A stretch of 64,000 bases of DNA from Microbacterium marinum (GTDB taxonomy: Bacteria; Actinomycetota; Actinomycetes; Actinomycetales; Microbacteriaceae): assembly GCF_014204835.1 (NCBI RefSeq), contig NZ_JACHMD010000001.1:1922001-1986000 (forward strand). The letters are read 5' to 3'. This document shows positions 1 to 7,535 of the stretch, piece after piece (position 1 is the first letter of the stretch; every line of letters begins with the position of its first letter). Position numbers and translations under genes: made by a program. The notes under the pieces were generated by a model that was not told the DNA's origin, did not search any database, and saw only the letters and a program-made list of their open reading frames with translations.

Positions 1-285
1 CCCTCGTTCATCGAGGTCGACTCCGAGCGTGCCCAGTACTGGCTCTCCGTCGGCGCGCAGCCGACCGAGCAGGTCGCGGCCATCCTCAAGCTGACCGGCG
101 ACTGGGGCAAGTTCAAGGGCGACAAGAACGCCGTCTCGACGGTCAAGACCGCCGCGGCGAAGGAAGAGTTCGTCGTGGACTCGTCCAAGAAGTCCGTCGT
201 GAAGCCGAAGGCGGAGAAGAAGGCCGAAGAGCCCGCCGCCGAGGTTGCGACCGACGCGCCGGCCGAGTCGACCGACGCCGAGTAA
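1..285 (+). CDS. rpsP: 30S ribosomal protein S16 (C-terminal part, 5' end outside window)
   Basis: The reading frame is open from the first base and ends in TAA. The visible part begins with [20 protein letters not shown], the conserved centre of S16, a small-subunit assembly protein that binds 16S rRNA. After the S16 core comes a long low-complexity tail rich in Lys, Ala and Glu (about 40 residues from [17 protein letters not shown]), as in many actinobacterial S16 proteins. It is the first gene of the rpsP-khpA-rimM-trmD block. The next start codon lies 4 nt after the stop, so cotranscription is likely. The missing N-terminus is a window-edge effect. Confidence 0.95.
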   Translation, partial: PSFIEVDSERAQYWLSVGAQPTEQVAAILKLTGDWGKFKGDKNAVSTVKTAAAKEEFVVDSSKKSVVKPKAEKKAEEPAAEVATDAPAESTDAE

Positions 286-289
286 TCCG

Positions 290-520
290 TTGCTGCCCGC
301 CGCGCTCGAGCACATCGTCAAGGGGATCGTCGATCACCCCGACGATGTGACCATCCGTTCCAGCACGTCGCCCCGCGGCGATGTCCTGGAAGTTCGCGTG
401 CACCCCGATGACCGGGGTCGCGTGATCGGGCGCGGCGGTCGCACGGCGAAAGCCCTGCGGACGCTGGTGTCGGCTCTCGCCGACGGGCGACGCGTCCGCG
501 TCGATGTGGCGGACGACTGA
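290..520 (+). CDS. khpA: KhpA-type KH-domain RNA-binding protein
   Basis: This is a 76-residue protein consisting of one KH domain. The GxxG loop is visible as VIGRGGRTAKALRTLV, preceded by LEHIVKGIVDHPDDV. KhpA proteins bind RNA, usually as a KhpA-KhpB pair, and affect cell elongation in Gram-positive bacteria. The start is taken as TTG because the family begins just before AAALEHIV; the in-frame CTG three bases later is an alternative. An ATG at 245 in the same frame lies inside rpsP and would add a non-conserved extension. The gene sits between rpsP and rimM, its standard position in Actinobacteria. Confidence 0.88.
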   Translation: MLPAALEHIVKGIVDHPDDVTIRSSTSPRGDVLEVRVHPDDRGRVIGRGGRTAKALRTLVSALADGRRVRVDVADD

Positions 521-521
521 G

Positions 522-1130
522 ATGTCGGCCGCCCGCTCCGCTCACACGCAGCTGCGCGTGGGGCGTCTGGTCAAAGCGCACGGCCTGAAGGGTGCGCTCA
601 AGCTCGAGCTCTACACGGACGACCCCGACGGTCGGTTCACCGCCGGTGCGGTCTTCACCCTCCAGGTGCCGGAGTCGTCTCCTTGGCACGGCAAGACGGT
701 GACCGTTCGCGAGTTCAAATGGATGAACTCGCATCCCGTGGTCTTCCTCGAAGGAATCGAGGATCGCACCGCCGCCGAGTCGATCGTGCGGGCGATCCTC
801 TGGCTCGACCACGATGACGAGACCGCACGCGTCGAAGACGACGCCTGGTACGACCACCAGCTCGTCGGCCTCGACGTGGTGCGCGATGGCCAGGTTATCG
901 GTCGGATCACTCAGGTCGACCACCTGCCGGCCCAGGACCTCCTCACCGTCCGGCTCGGCGATGGCCGCGAGGTGCTCGTGCCCTTCGTCAAGGCGATCGT
1001 CCCCGAGGTCGACGCCGCCGGGGGCCGCATCGTCGTGACGCCGCCTGCAGGCCTGTTCGAAGACCTGCCCACCGACGAGGACGAGACCGAAGCGGTCGAC
1101 GCGTCCTCGGAAGGAACGTCCGGAGACTGA
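522..1130 (+). CDS. rimM: Ribosome maturation factor RimM
   Basis: RimM assists 30S maturation, binding S19 and 16S rRNA near helices 31 and 33b. The 202-residue product has the N-terminal RimM beta-barrel ([20 protein letters not shown], residues about 12-31) and the C-terminal PRC-barrel half ([13 protein letters not shown] segment, then [15 protein letters not shown]). The ATG at 522 follows the khpA stop by one base. An in-frame GTG 18 nt upstream exists, but the ATG matches the family N-terminus. The last 25 residues are acidic and not conserved. Gene order with trmD is the classic one. Confidence 0.94.
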   Translation: MSAARSAHTQLRVGRLVKAHGLKGALKLELYTDDPDGRFTAGAVFTLQVPESSPWHGKTVTVREFKWMNSHPVVFLEGIEDRTAAESIVRAILWLDHDDETARVEDDAWYDHQLVGLDVVRDGQVIGRITQVDHLPAQDLLTVRLGDGREVLVPFVKAIVPEVDAAGGRIVVTPPAGLFEDLPTDEDETEAVDASSEGTSGD

Positions 1131-1131
1131 C

Positions 1132-1827
1132 GTGCGCATCGACGTCGTCACGATCTTCCCCGCCTTCTTCGACGTCCTCGAAGTCTCGTTGCTCGGGCGC
1201 GCCCGAGGATCGGGCATCCTCGATGTGCGGGTTCACGACCTGCGAGACCACACGCACGATCGGCATCGCACGGTCGATGACACGCCCTATGGCGGCGGCG
1301 CCGGGATGGTAATGAAACCCGAACCCTGGGGTGAGGTGTTGGATGCCATCGCGTCCGACGACGGCGCCTCCGACGATCCCGTCATCATCTTCCCGTCACC
1401 GGCGGGCGAACGGTTCACGCAGGCGACCGCCCGCGAGCTCAGTGGAGAGCGCCACCTCGTCTTCGGGTGCGGTCGGTACGAAGGCATCGACGAGCGGGTG
1501 TTCAGCTACGCCGCCGGGCTCGGCCGCGTGCGTCTCGTCAGCCTGGGCGACTACGTCCTCAACGGCGGCGAGGTGGCGGCGATGGCGATGATCGAGGCCG
1601 TCGGCCGTCTCGTCCCCGGAGTGGTGGGCAACCCCCTCAGTCTCGTGGAGGAGTCGCACGAGGACGGCCTGCTCGAGTACCCCTCCTACACCAAACCGGC
1701 GTCGTGGCGCGGTCTGGACGTTCCGGACGTCCTCCTGAGCGGGCATCACGGCCGCGTCGGCGAGTGGCGCCACGCGCAGCAGGTGGAACGCACACGCACG
1801 CGGCGGCCCGACCTCCTCCCGGACTGA
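1132..1827 (+). CDS. trmD: tRNA (guanine-37-N1)-methyltransferase TrmD
   Basis: TrmD methylates G37 next to the anticodon using S-adenosylmethionine and so prevents +1 frameshifting. The 231-residue product begins [16 protein letters not shown] and carries the deep trefoil-knot motifs [24 protein letters not shown] and [20 protein letters not shown]. The C-terminal region ([20 protein letters not shown]) holds the conserved catalytic-site Asp region. The GTG start lies one base after the rimM stop, indicating translational coupling. Length is typical (about 230-250). Confidence 0.96.
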   Translation: MRIDVVTIFPAFFDVLEVSLLGRARGSGILDVRVHDLRDHTHDRHRTVDDTPYGGGAGMVMKPEPWGEVLDAIASDDGASDDPVIIFPSPAGERFTQATARELSGERHLVFGCGRYEGIDERVFSYAAGLGRVRLVSLGDYVLNGGEVAAMAMIEAVGRLVPGVVGNPLSLVEESHEDGLLEYPSYTKPASWRGLDVPDVLLSGHHGRVGEWRHAQQVERTRTRRPDLLPD

Positions 1828-1831
1828 TCGA

Positions 1832-2614
1832 TCAGTCGACGCCGAGGTGGGAGCGGTCGGTCAGCACGAGGGGGCCATCCTCCGTCATCGCCACGGTGTG
1901 CTCGGAGTGTGCTCCGCGTGAGCCGTCGACGCTGCGGAGCGTCCACCCATCGGGGTCGGTGAGGAGCTTGTCGGTCGACTGCAGGAGCCAGGGCTCCAGC
2001 GCCACGACGAGGCCGGCGCGCAGCGGATACCCGCGACCGGGCTTTCCATCGTTGGGAATGTGCGGGTCCCCGTGCATCACCCTGCCGACGCCGTGTCCGC
2101 CGAAGTCGGTGTTGATGGCGTAGCCGTCGGCGCGCGACACCTCGGCGATCGCATGAGAGATGTCGCCGATGCGGTTGCCGACGACGGCGGCGTCGATCGC
2201 AGCCGCCAGCGCGCGCTCGGTCGTGTCGATGAGGCGGAGGTCTTCTTCCCGCGCCGTGCCCACGACGAAGGAGATCGCGGAGTCAGCCACCCAGCCGTCG
2301 ATCGACACCGCGAAATCCAGCGAGACGAGGTCCCCGTCGCGGAGGGCGTAGTCATGAGGCAGGCCGTGCAGCACGGCGTCGTTGACGGACGTGCAGATCA
2401 CCTTGCCGAACGGGCTCGCGCCGAAGGAGGGGTGATAGTCGATATAGCAGGACTGCGCCCCCGCCCGGCGAATCAGGTCATGGGCTCGTCGATCTATCGC
2501 GAGCAGGTTCGTGCCCACGCGCGTCTCCTCACGGAGAGTGGCGAGAGCCTCGGCGACGAATCGGCCGACCGGGCGCATCGCCTCGATCTCGGGGGGTGTG
2601 CGCAGCTCGATCAT
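1832..2614 (-). CDS. map: Type I methionine aminopeptidase
   Basis: The enzyme removes the initiator Met from nascent proteins. The 260-residue product starts MIELRTPPEIEAMRPVGRFV and shows the pita-bread metal ligands in order: Asp in SLDFAVSIDGWVADSA, the second Asp in that strand, His in GGHGVGRVMHGDPHIPN, then Glu in LVVALEPWLL and the last Glu in SEHTVAMTEDGP. The frame stays open far upstream, but conservation begins at this ATG, which has a GGAAGGA ribosome site about 5 nt upstream. The gene is convergent with trmD (4-bp gap) and divergent from the next gene. Confidence 0.95.
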   Translation of the reverse strand: MIELRTPPEIEAMRPVGRFVAEALATLREETRVGTNLLAIDRRAHDLIRRAGAQSCYIDYHPSFGASPFGKVICTSVNDAVLHGLPHDYALRDGDLVSLDFAVSIDGWVADSAISFVVGTAREEDLRLIDTTERALAAAIDAAVVGNRIGDISHAIAEVSRADGYAINTDFGGHGVGRVMHGDPHIPNDGKPGRGYPLRAGLVVALEPWLLQSTDKLLTDPDGWTLRSVDGSRGAHSEHTVAMTEDGPLVLTDRSHLGVD

Positions 2615-2653
2615 GGGGTTCCTTCCCTCAGGCTCCATTCTGCCGGGTCGGCG

Positions 2654-2659
2654 TAGCAT
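2654..2659 (+). promoter_or_regulatory. -10 element of a leaderless promoter
   Basis: TAGCAT ends 6 nt before the ATG at 2666, placing the transcription start at or next to the start codon. No good -35 is visible. This is one of a set of identically spaced sites in the window. Confidence 0.55.
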
Positions 2660-2665
2660 CGGAGC

Positions 2666-3136
2666 ATGTGGCTGCGTCGAGCGATGTTCCAGTGGATGGC
2701 TCCGTCCGCCGTCGTCCTGCCGGTATGGATCCTCATCGGGTGGATCGTCTCCGACGCCGGCGGGTGGGCGTTGGCGTGGGTGCTGTTCATCGCGATCCCC
2801 TCGGTGCTTCTCGGTCAGCTGCTCCTCACGTTCCTGGTCCGGATGCGGGGGACCGTGCGACACAGTCGCTCGCTCTCCTGGCTCGACGTGGGCGGTGTCG
2901 CCCTGTGGCACCTCCTGACGATCGCCGTCGGATTCTTCGTCCAGGCGTGGTTCTGGCCGTTCTTGATCGGTGCGACAGCGGTATATCTGGCGGTTCTCTG
3001 GTCCTCGCTCTGGCAGCTGTTCCAGGAGGCGCGACCGTCGGTGCTGCTGCGCCGATACACGGCGCCGGCAGCCGAGCAGTCGCCGCCCGTGGTGGTGCTT
3101 CAGGAACGCCGCCCACCGGCCGACGACGCGTTTTGA
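2666..3136 (+). CDS. Conserved small membrane protein, function unknown
   Basis: This 156-residue protein has about four hydrophobic segments (near residues 10-30, 36-58, 78-96 and 98-118), a Trp-rich third and fourth helix, and a charged C-terminal tail rich in Arg, Pro and Glu. I do not recognise a catalytic motif; similar actinobacterial proteins are sometimes labelled transporter-like without evidence. A TAGCAT hexamer lies 6 nt before the ATG, so the mRNA is probably leaderless. It is divergent from map and sits just upstream of the rplS promoter region. Confidence 0.7.
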   Translation: MWLRRAMFQWMAPSAVVLPVWILIGWIVSDAGGWALAWVLFIAIPSVLLGQLLLTFLVRMRGTVRHSRSLSWLDVGGVALWHLLTIAVGFFVQAWFWPFLIGATAVYLAVLWSSLWQLFQEARPSVLLRRYTAPAAEQSPPVVVLQERRPPADDAF

Positions 3137-3160
3137 GGCGCAGAGGATCCATGGCAGAAT
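3133..3160 (+). promoter_or_regulatory. Candidate rplS promoter
   Basis: TTGAGG (3133-3138) and CAGAAT (3155-3160) are separated by 16 bp in the gap before rplS. The -10 lies inside an inverted repeat at 3143-3168. Predicted transcription would start near 3167 and leave a leader of about 120 nt. Confidence 0.4.
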
Positions 3161-3168
3161 GGATCCTC
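3143..3168 (+). repeat. 10-bp perfect inverted repeat upstream of rplS
   Basis: Arms GAGGATCCAT and ATGGATCCTC pair perfectly around the 6-nt centre GGCAGA. It starts 7 bp after the stop of the upstream membrane-protein gene. It could be that gene's terminator or an operator overlapping the rplS -10. No T-tract follows. Confidence 0.7.
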
Positions 3169-3200
3169 GTGCCCTGACCGGTCTCTGCCTCAGGGGAGCA

Positions 3201-3220
3201 CGACGCCGACTCAGGCGTCG
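3201..3220 (+). promoter_or_regulatory. Leader hairpin upstream of rplS
   Basis: CGACGCC and GGCGTCG form a 7-bp perfect stem with loop GACTCA. A T5 run follows about 14 nt later (3234-3238), giving an attenuator-like look. The same 7-bp stem occurs in the rpsB leader at 10324-10341. An autoregulatory or attenuator role is inferred only. Confidence 0.4.
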
Positions 3221-3288
3221 GGGGCACCGCATCCTTTTTCCCTCTTACTCTCGCGGTCGACCTGGGGCGGTCGCAGGAAGTGACGATC

Positions 3289-3636
3289 ATGCAGATCCTC
3301 GACTCCGTCGACGCAGCCTCGCTGCGATCCGACATCCCCACCTTCAACGCCGGCGACACCGTCAAGGTGCACGTCAACATCACCGAAGGCAACCGCTCGC
3401 GTATCCAGGTCTTCCAGGGCGTCGTCATCGGCCGCTCGGGGGACGGTGTGCGCGAGACCTTCACGGTCCGCAAGATCAGCTTCCAGGTGGGCGTCGAGCG
3501 CACCTTCCCGGTGCACAGCCCGGTGATCGACCACATCGAGGTCGTCACCCGCGGTGACGTGCGTCGCGCGAAGCTCTACTACCTGCGCGAACTGCGCGGC
3601 AAGAAGGCCAAGATCAAGGAGAAGCGCGACAGCTGA
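3289..3636 (+). CDS. rplS: 50S ribosomal protein L19
   Basis: L19 sits at the 30S-50S interface of the ribosome. The 115-residue product begins [19 protein letters not shown] and contains [37 protein letters not shown] and [20 protein letters not shown], all diagnostic. The ATG at 3289 is preferred over the GTG at 3280 because AGGAAG (3275-3280) then sits 8 nt upstream. A strong terminator follows, so it is probably a monocistronic unit with its own leader. Confidence 0.97.
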   Translation: MQILDSVDAASLRSDIPTFNAGDTVKVHVNITEGNRSRIQVFQGVVIGRSGDGVRETFTVRKISFQVGVERTFPVHSPVIDHIEVVTRGDVRRAKLYYLRELRGKKAKIKEKRDS

Positions 3637-3646
3637 GCGCTCTTCA

Positions 3647-3689
3647 CGATGGATGCCCCGGGACCACGGTCTCGGGGCATCCGTCGTTT
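3647..3689 (+). terminator. Rho-independent terminator after rplS
   Basis: The stem starts CGATGGATGCCCCGGGA and pairs with TCTCGGGGCATCCGTCG with only G-U wobbles, loop CCACGG, followed by TTT. It lies 10 bp after the rplS stop. Confidence 0.85.
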
Positions 3690-3775
3690 GACGGCAGTTT
3701 CGCCGTCTGCTCCGGTCGGGATGTGCGACCCTGGACTGTGCCCACCGATCGCCGGACGGGCCGGTGAAGGACAGC

Positions 3776-4522
3776 ATGAGCACGGAACCCGCGTCGCCCT
3801 CGACGGATCTGCCCGCACGGGCGAAAGCAGGCCGCGGGCCGTGGCTCTTCCTTCGCGACATCCTCGTCATCCTCCTCGTCGCCATCCTGGTCTCGTTCCT
3901 CGTGAAGACGTTCTTGGTCCGGTCGTTCTACATTCCGTCCGGCTCGATGGAGAACACACTGCAGGAGCAGGACCGCATTCTCGTCGACGAGCTCACCCCT
4001 CGATTCGGCGGCTACGACCGGGGTGATGTCGTCGTCTTTCGCGATCCCGGCGGATGGCTCCCGGCGACCTACGAGCCGCCCCAGCCCCCGCTCGCCGCAG
4101 CCGTCGACTGGATCACGTCGCTGGTCGGTCTGACCGCATCTGACAGCGAGGATCATCTCGTCAAGCGTCTGATCGGCCTTCCGGGCGATCACGTCGTCTG
4201 CTGCAATGCGCTCGGCCAGACCACGGTCAACGGCGTGCCACTCGATGAGGCGGACTACCTCAAACTCGGCGCCTCGCAGAGCGCCCCGAGAGAGCTCGAG
4301 TACGACGTGACCGTGCCCGAGGACTCGGTGTGGGTGATGGGCGACAACCGGGACAACTCCCAGGATTCCCGCTACCACCAGGACCAGCCCGGCCAGGGAT
4401 TCGTGCCGATCGAGAACATCGTCGGTCGCGCCTTCATCAAGACGTGGCCCCTCGACCGGCTCGGGATGATCGACGGCCATCACGATGTGTTCAGCGGCGT
4501 CCCCGACACGGAGCCGCAGTGA
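3776..4522 (+). CDS. lepB: Signal peptidase I
   Basis: LepB cleaves Sec and Tat signal peptides at the outer face of the membrane. The 248-residue product has one N-terminal membrane anchor (about residues 24-48). Then come the catalytic serine in PSGSMENTL (about Ser57), the lysine of the Ser-Lys dyad in VKRLIGLPGDHV, and the late motif MGDNRDNSQDSR. An insert of about 35 residues lies before the Lys motif. The ATG at 3776 has GAAGGA close upstream; an in-frame GTG at 3764 is an alternative. The stop overlaps the rnhB start, so the two are translationally coupled. Confidence 0.94.
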   Translation: MSTEPASPSTDLPARAKAGRGPWLFLRDILVILLVAILVSFLVKTFLVRSFYIPSGSMENTLQEQDRILVDELTPRFGGYDRGDVVVFRDPGGWLPATYEPPQPPLAAAVDWITSLVGLTASDSEDHLVKRLIGLPGDHVVCCNALGQTTVNGVPLDEADYLKLGASQSAPRELEYDVTVPEDSVWVMGDNRDNSQDSRYHQDQPGQGFVPIENIVGRAFIKTWPLDRLGMIDGHHDVFSGVPDTEPQ

Positions 4523-5178
4523 CCGTCGTCGCACCCCGCCTGAGCGTCGAGCGGCGCCTCCTGCGCGATCACGCGCTCGTCATCGCGTGCGACGAGGTGG
4601 GCCGCGGCGCCCTCGCCGGACCGGTCGCCGTCGGTGCGGCGGTGGCGGATGCCGCACTCAGTCGGCGGCGCGTGCCCGAAGGCCTCCGCGACTCCAAGCT
4701 CATCGTCGAGAGCAGGCGCGCCTCGGTCGCCGCCCGCGTGCGGGAGTGGGTTCCCGCGAGCGCCGTCGGGTGGGCCAGCGCTGCGGAAGTCGACAGCGTC
4801 GGCATCATCAGAGCGCTCGGCCTGGCGGCCGTGCGCGCGATCGACGGGCTGCGAGAGTTCGGTGTGGAGATCGACGACGCGCTCGTCATCCTCGACGGCA
4901 ACCACGACTACATCACTCCGATCGCCCCGATCGGACGGGGTGTCATGCCCATCATCAAGGCCGACCGTGACTGCGCCTCGGCATCCGCGGCATCCGTCAT
5001 CGCGAAGGTCGCGCGAGACGAACTGATGATGTCACTGCACGAGGAGCATCCGGCATACCGATGGGCGCAGAACAAGGGATACGCGAGCGCCGAGCACCGC
5101 GCCGCGATCAGCGCCCACGGGCTCAGCATCCACCATCGCGCCTCGTGGTCGATCGCCGCCGCTCCGACACTGTTCTGA
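4519..5178 (+). CDS. rnhB: Ribonuclease HII
   Basis: RNase HII cuts RNA in RNA-DNA hybrids and starts ribonucleotide excision repair. The acidic active-site residues are seen in CDEVGRGALAGPVAVGA (Asp-Glu), VILDGNHDYI (Asp) and IKADRDCASASAASVIAKV (Asp). The 219-residue length fits the family. The GTG start overlaps the lepB TGA in a GTGA arrangement. The frame is open further upstream inside lepB, but that part is not conserved. Confidence 0.93.
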   Translation: MTVVAPRLSVERRLLRDHALVIACDEVGRGALAGPVAVGAAVADAALSRRRVPEGLRDSKLIVESRRASVAARVREWVPASAVGWASAAEVDSVGIIRALGLAAVRAIDGLREFGVEIDDALVILDGNHDYITPIAPIGRGVMPIIKADRDCASASAASVIAKVARDELMMSLHEEHPAYRWAQNKGYASAEHRAAISAHGLSIHHRASWSIAAAPTLF

Positions 5179-5226
5179 CGATCACCATCCGCGCCGCCGG
5201 GGCGCGTCATCGCCTCGGCGCTCTCC

Positions 5227-5232
5227 TAGGAT
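5227..5232 (+). promoter_or_regulatory. -10 element upstream of DUF2469 gene
   Basis: TAGGAT ends 9 nt before the ATG at 5242, which predicts a leader of only 2-3 nt. It lies in the short gap after rnhB. Confidence 0.45.
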
Positions 5233-5241
5233 GGACTCACC

Positions 5242-5565
5242 ATGGATGACGAAGTCTTCGAGGATTACGACCGTGAGCTTGAGCTGGCGCTGTACAAGGA
5301 GTACCGCGACGTCGTCGGTCAGTTTCAGTATGTGATCGAGACCGAGCGACGCTTCTACCTCGCCAACGAGGTCAACGTCCTCCGCCGTGACACGGAGCAC
5401 GACTTCTACTTCGAGATCTCGATGACCGACGTGTGGGTGTGGGACATCTACCGTGCAGACCGGTTCGTCAAGTCGGTGCGCGTCCTGACGTTCAAGGATG
5501 TCAACGTCGAGGAGCTGCAGCGTCGGGACTTCCAGCTGCCCGACGAGCTCTCACTCGACGGCTGA
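5242..5565 (+). CDS. DUF2469 family protein
   Basis: This 107-residue acidic soluble protein begins MDDEVFEDYDRELELALYKE and continues with conserved aromatic blocks (FQYVIETERRFYLANEV, FYFEISMTDVWVWDIYR). It belongs to the DUF2469 family, strongly conserved across Actinobacteria in just this place between rnhB and yraN. Its function is unknown. The positional conservation suggests a housekeeping role tied to its neighbours, which is inference. Nothing suggests membrane localisation. Confidence 0.88.
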   Translation: MDDEVFEDYDRELELALYKEYRDVVGQFQYVIETERRFYLANEVNVLRRDTEHDFYFEISMTDVWVWDIYRADRFVKSVRVLTFKDVNVEELQRRDFQLPDELSLDG

Positions 5566-5652
5566 TTCCTCCCCAGCGTCCGCCCCCCCGGCGGACTCCA
5601 CAGTCTGTGTCCTGACCGGCTCGGGAGTGTGCCGCTTCGCCAGTCTGGCGTC

Positions 5653-6015
5653 ATGGCAGCGAAAGACGACCGGGGTCGCGCGGGGGAGCAGCGGGCCGCC
5701 GCCTACCTCCAGGACTGCGGCTATCGGATCATCGACCGCAACTGGCGTCACCGCGAGGGCGAGCTCGACATCGTCGCGGCCCGCAGGCGCGACCTCGTCG
5801 TGGTCGAGGTCAAGACGCGCAGGACCGAGTGGTTCGGCCACCCCTTCGCGGCGGTCGATCTCCGGCGACGCGATCGGCTGTGGCGCCTGGCGTGCGCGTG
5901 GGTAGTGGCCCATCCCGAGGCGGCTCGCGGACTTCGTCTGCGACTCGACCTGATCGGCATCACGGGGGAGGACCCGGCGACCGCGGTCCTCGAGCACCTC
6001 GAGGACCTCCGATGA
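5653..6015 (+). CDS. yraN: YraN/UPF0102 family endonuclease-fold protein
   Basis: This 120-residue protein of the restriction-endonuclease-like UPF0102 family has the core RAGEQRAAAYLQDCGYRIIDRN followed by EGELDIVAARRRDLVVVEVKT, where the Asp and Glu-x-Lys form the PD-(D/E)XK-type site. The precise substrate is not established. The next gene starts inside its last codons (ATGA), linking it to the comM/dprA DNA-processing genes. A CAGTCT hexamer 6 nt before the ATG could be a weak leaderless -10. Confidence 0.9.
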   Translation: MAAKDDRGRAGEQRAAAYLQDCGYRIIDRNWRHREGELDIVAARRRDLVVVEVKTRRTEWFGHPFAAVDLRRRDRLWRLACAWVVAHPEAARGLRLRLDLIGITGEDPATAVLEHLEDLR

Positions 6016-7535
6016 GCGTCAGCCGCACGTGGTCAGTCGTCCTCAGCGGCCTCACCGGCGACCTCGTCGAGGTCGAGGCCGACCTGTCGAACCAGATTCC
6101 CGGGTTCTCCATCATCGGCCTCGCCGATAAGGCGGTCGCCGAGGCGCAGAAGCGTGTGCAGAACGCGTGCGCGAACAGCGAGCTCGCCCTCCCGCGACGT
6201 CACGTCACCGTCAACCTGTCCCCGGCGAACCTCCCCAAGCGCGGCACCGGGCTCGATGTCGCCGTCGCGATCGCGGCGGTCGCGACGGAGCTGGCTCTGG
6301 ATGCCGCCTCGCTGGCACGAACCGTGCACATCGGCGAGCTGGGGCTCGACGGTCGCCTGCGCCCCGTGCCCGGTGTCCTCCCGGCGGTGGTCGCCGCCGC
6401 CCGGGCCGGTTTCACGCAGGTCGTCGTCCCGTGGGCGAACGCCGCGGAGGCTGCGCTCGTCTCCGAGATGCACGTCTGCGGCGCGATCAGTCTCCGCGAT
6501 GTCGCGAGGCTGCATGGCCTCGACGTCCCCTGCATCGACGAGGCCCCGGTGGAGGCGGCGACCTCCCCACAACAGGAGGCCGACGCCCCCGAGCTCGCCG
6601 AGGTGATCGGCCAGCAGGACGCGGTGGACGCGCTCCTGGTCGCTGCTGCCGGCCGGCACCACGTCATGATGAGTGGCCCTCCTGGCGCGGGCAAGACGAT
6701 GCTCGCGCGTCGCCTGCCCGGCATCCTCCCCGATCTCGACGACGCCGCTGCGCTCCACGTCGCGGCGGTGCGTTCGCTCGCGGGCATGCCGGTGACGGCC
6801 CTGCCGCGCACGCCGCCCTTCGAGGCGCCGCATCACACCGCGAGTGCTGCTGCCCTCGTGGGTGGAGGCAGCAGGTCGGCCGTACCGGGCGCGATCGCGA
6901 GGGCAAGTGGCGGCGTGCTGTTCCTCGACGAGGCCGGCGAGTTCGGGGGCCACGCACTGAACGCGCTGAGGCAACCCCTCGAGCGCGGGGTGATCGAGAT
7001 CCATCGCGCGGGCTTCCAGGCGACCTTCCCGACGCGCTTCCAGCTGCTCCTCGCGACCAACCCCTGCCCGTGCGGAAACTACGGTGTGCGCGGCGGTGCC
7101 TGCACCTGCCCGTCGCTCGCCATCAGGCGGTACCTCGGCAAACTGAGCGGCCCTCTGATCGACCGAGTCGATATGGAGTTGCACCTGCCTCGGGTCGCCG
7201 TGACCGCCGCCGCCGACACCGACGTCGTGACCACCGCCGCGGCTCGGGATCGCGTCGCCGCCGCGCGCGACCGCGCACAGCGCCGACTGCACGGCACAGG
7301 GTGGGCGACGAACTCGGAAGCGACGGGGGAGTGGCTCCGATCCGGGCCCTGCGCGCCCGGCCCCGCCGTCCGTCGGCCGCTCGATGAGGCGTTGCGTCGG
7401 GGAGCGTTGACGATCCGCGGCTACGACCGGGTGTTGCGGGTCGCCTGGTCGGTTGCGGACCTCGCGGAGCGGGACGCCCTGACTCCGGCCGACATCGGCC
7501 GGGCGCTCTACCTGAAGCGCGGGGTCGCGGAGTGA
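6012..7535 (+). CDS. comM: ComM/YifB family Mg-chelatase-like AAA+ ATPase
   Basis: The 507-residue product has the N-terminal ChlI-type domain (VEADLSNQIPGFSIIGLADK). The AAA+ core has Walker A SGPPGAGKTMLARRLPG, Walker B GGVLFLDEAGEF and the ATNPCPCGNYG sensor region, followed by the C-terminal YifB domain. ComM homologues act as helicases promoting branch migration during transformation and recombination. The gene overlaps yraN and dprA by 4 bp on each side, the standard yraN-comM-dprA operon. Its presence does not by itself prove natural competence. Confidence 0.93.
   Translation: MSVSRTWSVVLSGLTGDLVEVEADLSNQIPGFSIIGLADKAVAEAQKRVQNACANSELALPRRHVTVNLSPANLPKRGTGLDVAVAIAAVATELALDAASLARTVHIGELGLDGRLRPVPGVLPAVVAAARAGFTQVVVPWANAAEAALVSEMHVCGAISLRDVARLHGLDVPCIDEAPVEAATSPQQEADAPELAEVIGQQDAVDALLVAAAGRHHVMMSGPPGAGKTMLARRLPGILPDLDDAAALHVAAVRSLAGMPVTALPRTPPFEAPHHTASAAALVGGGSRSAVPGAIARASGGVLFLDEAGEFGGHALNALRQPLERGVIEIHRAGFQATFPTRFQLLLATNPCPCGNYGVRGGACTCPSLAIRRYLGKLSGPLIDRVDMELHLPRVAVTAAADTDVVTTAAARDRVAAARDRAQRRLHGTGWATNSEATGEWLRSGPCAPGPAVRRPLDEALRRGALTIRGYDRVLRVAWSVADLAERDALTPADIGRALYLKRGVAE

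Noticed and set aside
3201..3220. Assignment of the rplS hairpin to the known Firmicutes L19 leader RNA
   Set aside because: Only a generic 7-bp stem is shared; no further conserved features could be matched.
2615..3232. N-terminal extension of map by about 200 residues
   Set aside because: The frame is open but covers a divergent gene and two hairpins, and family conservation begins at the ATG at 2614.
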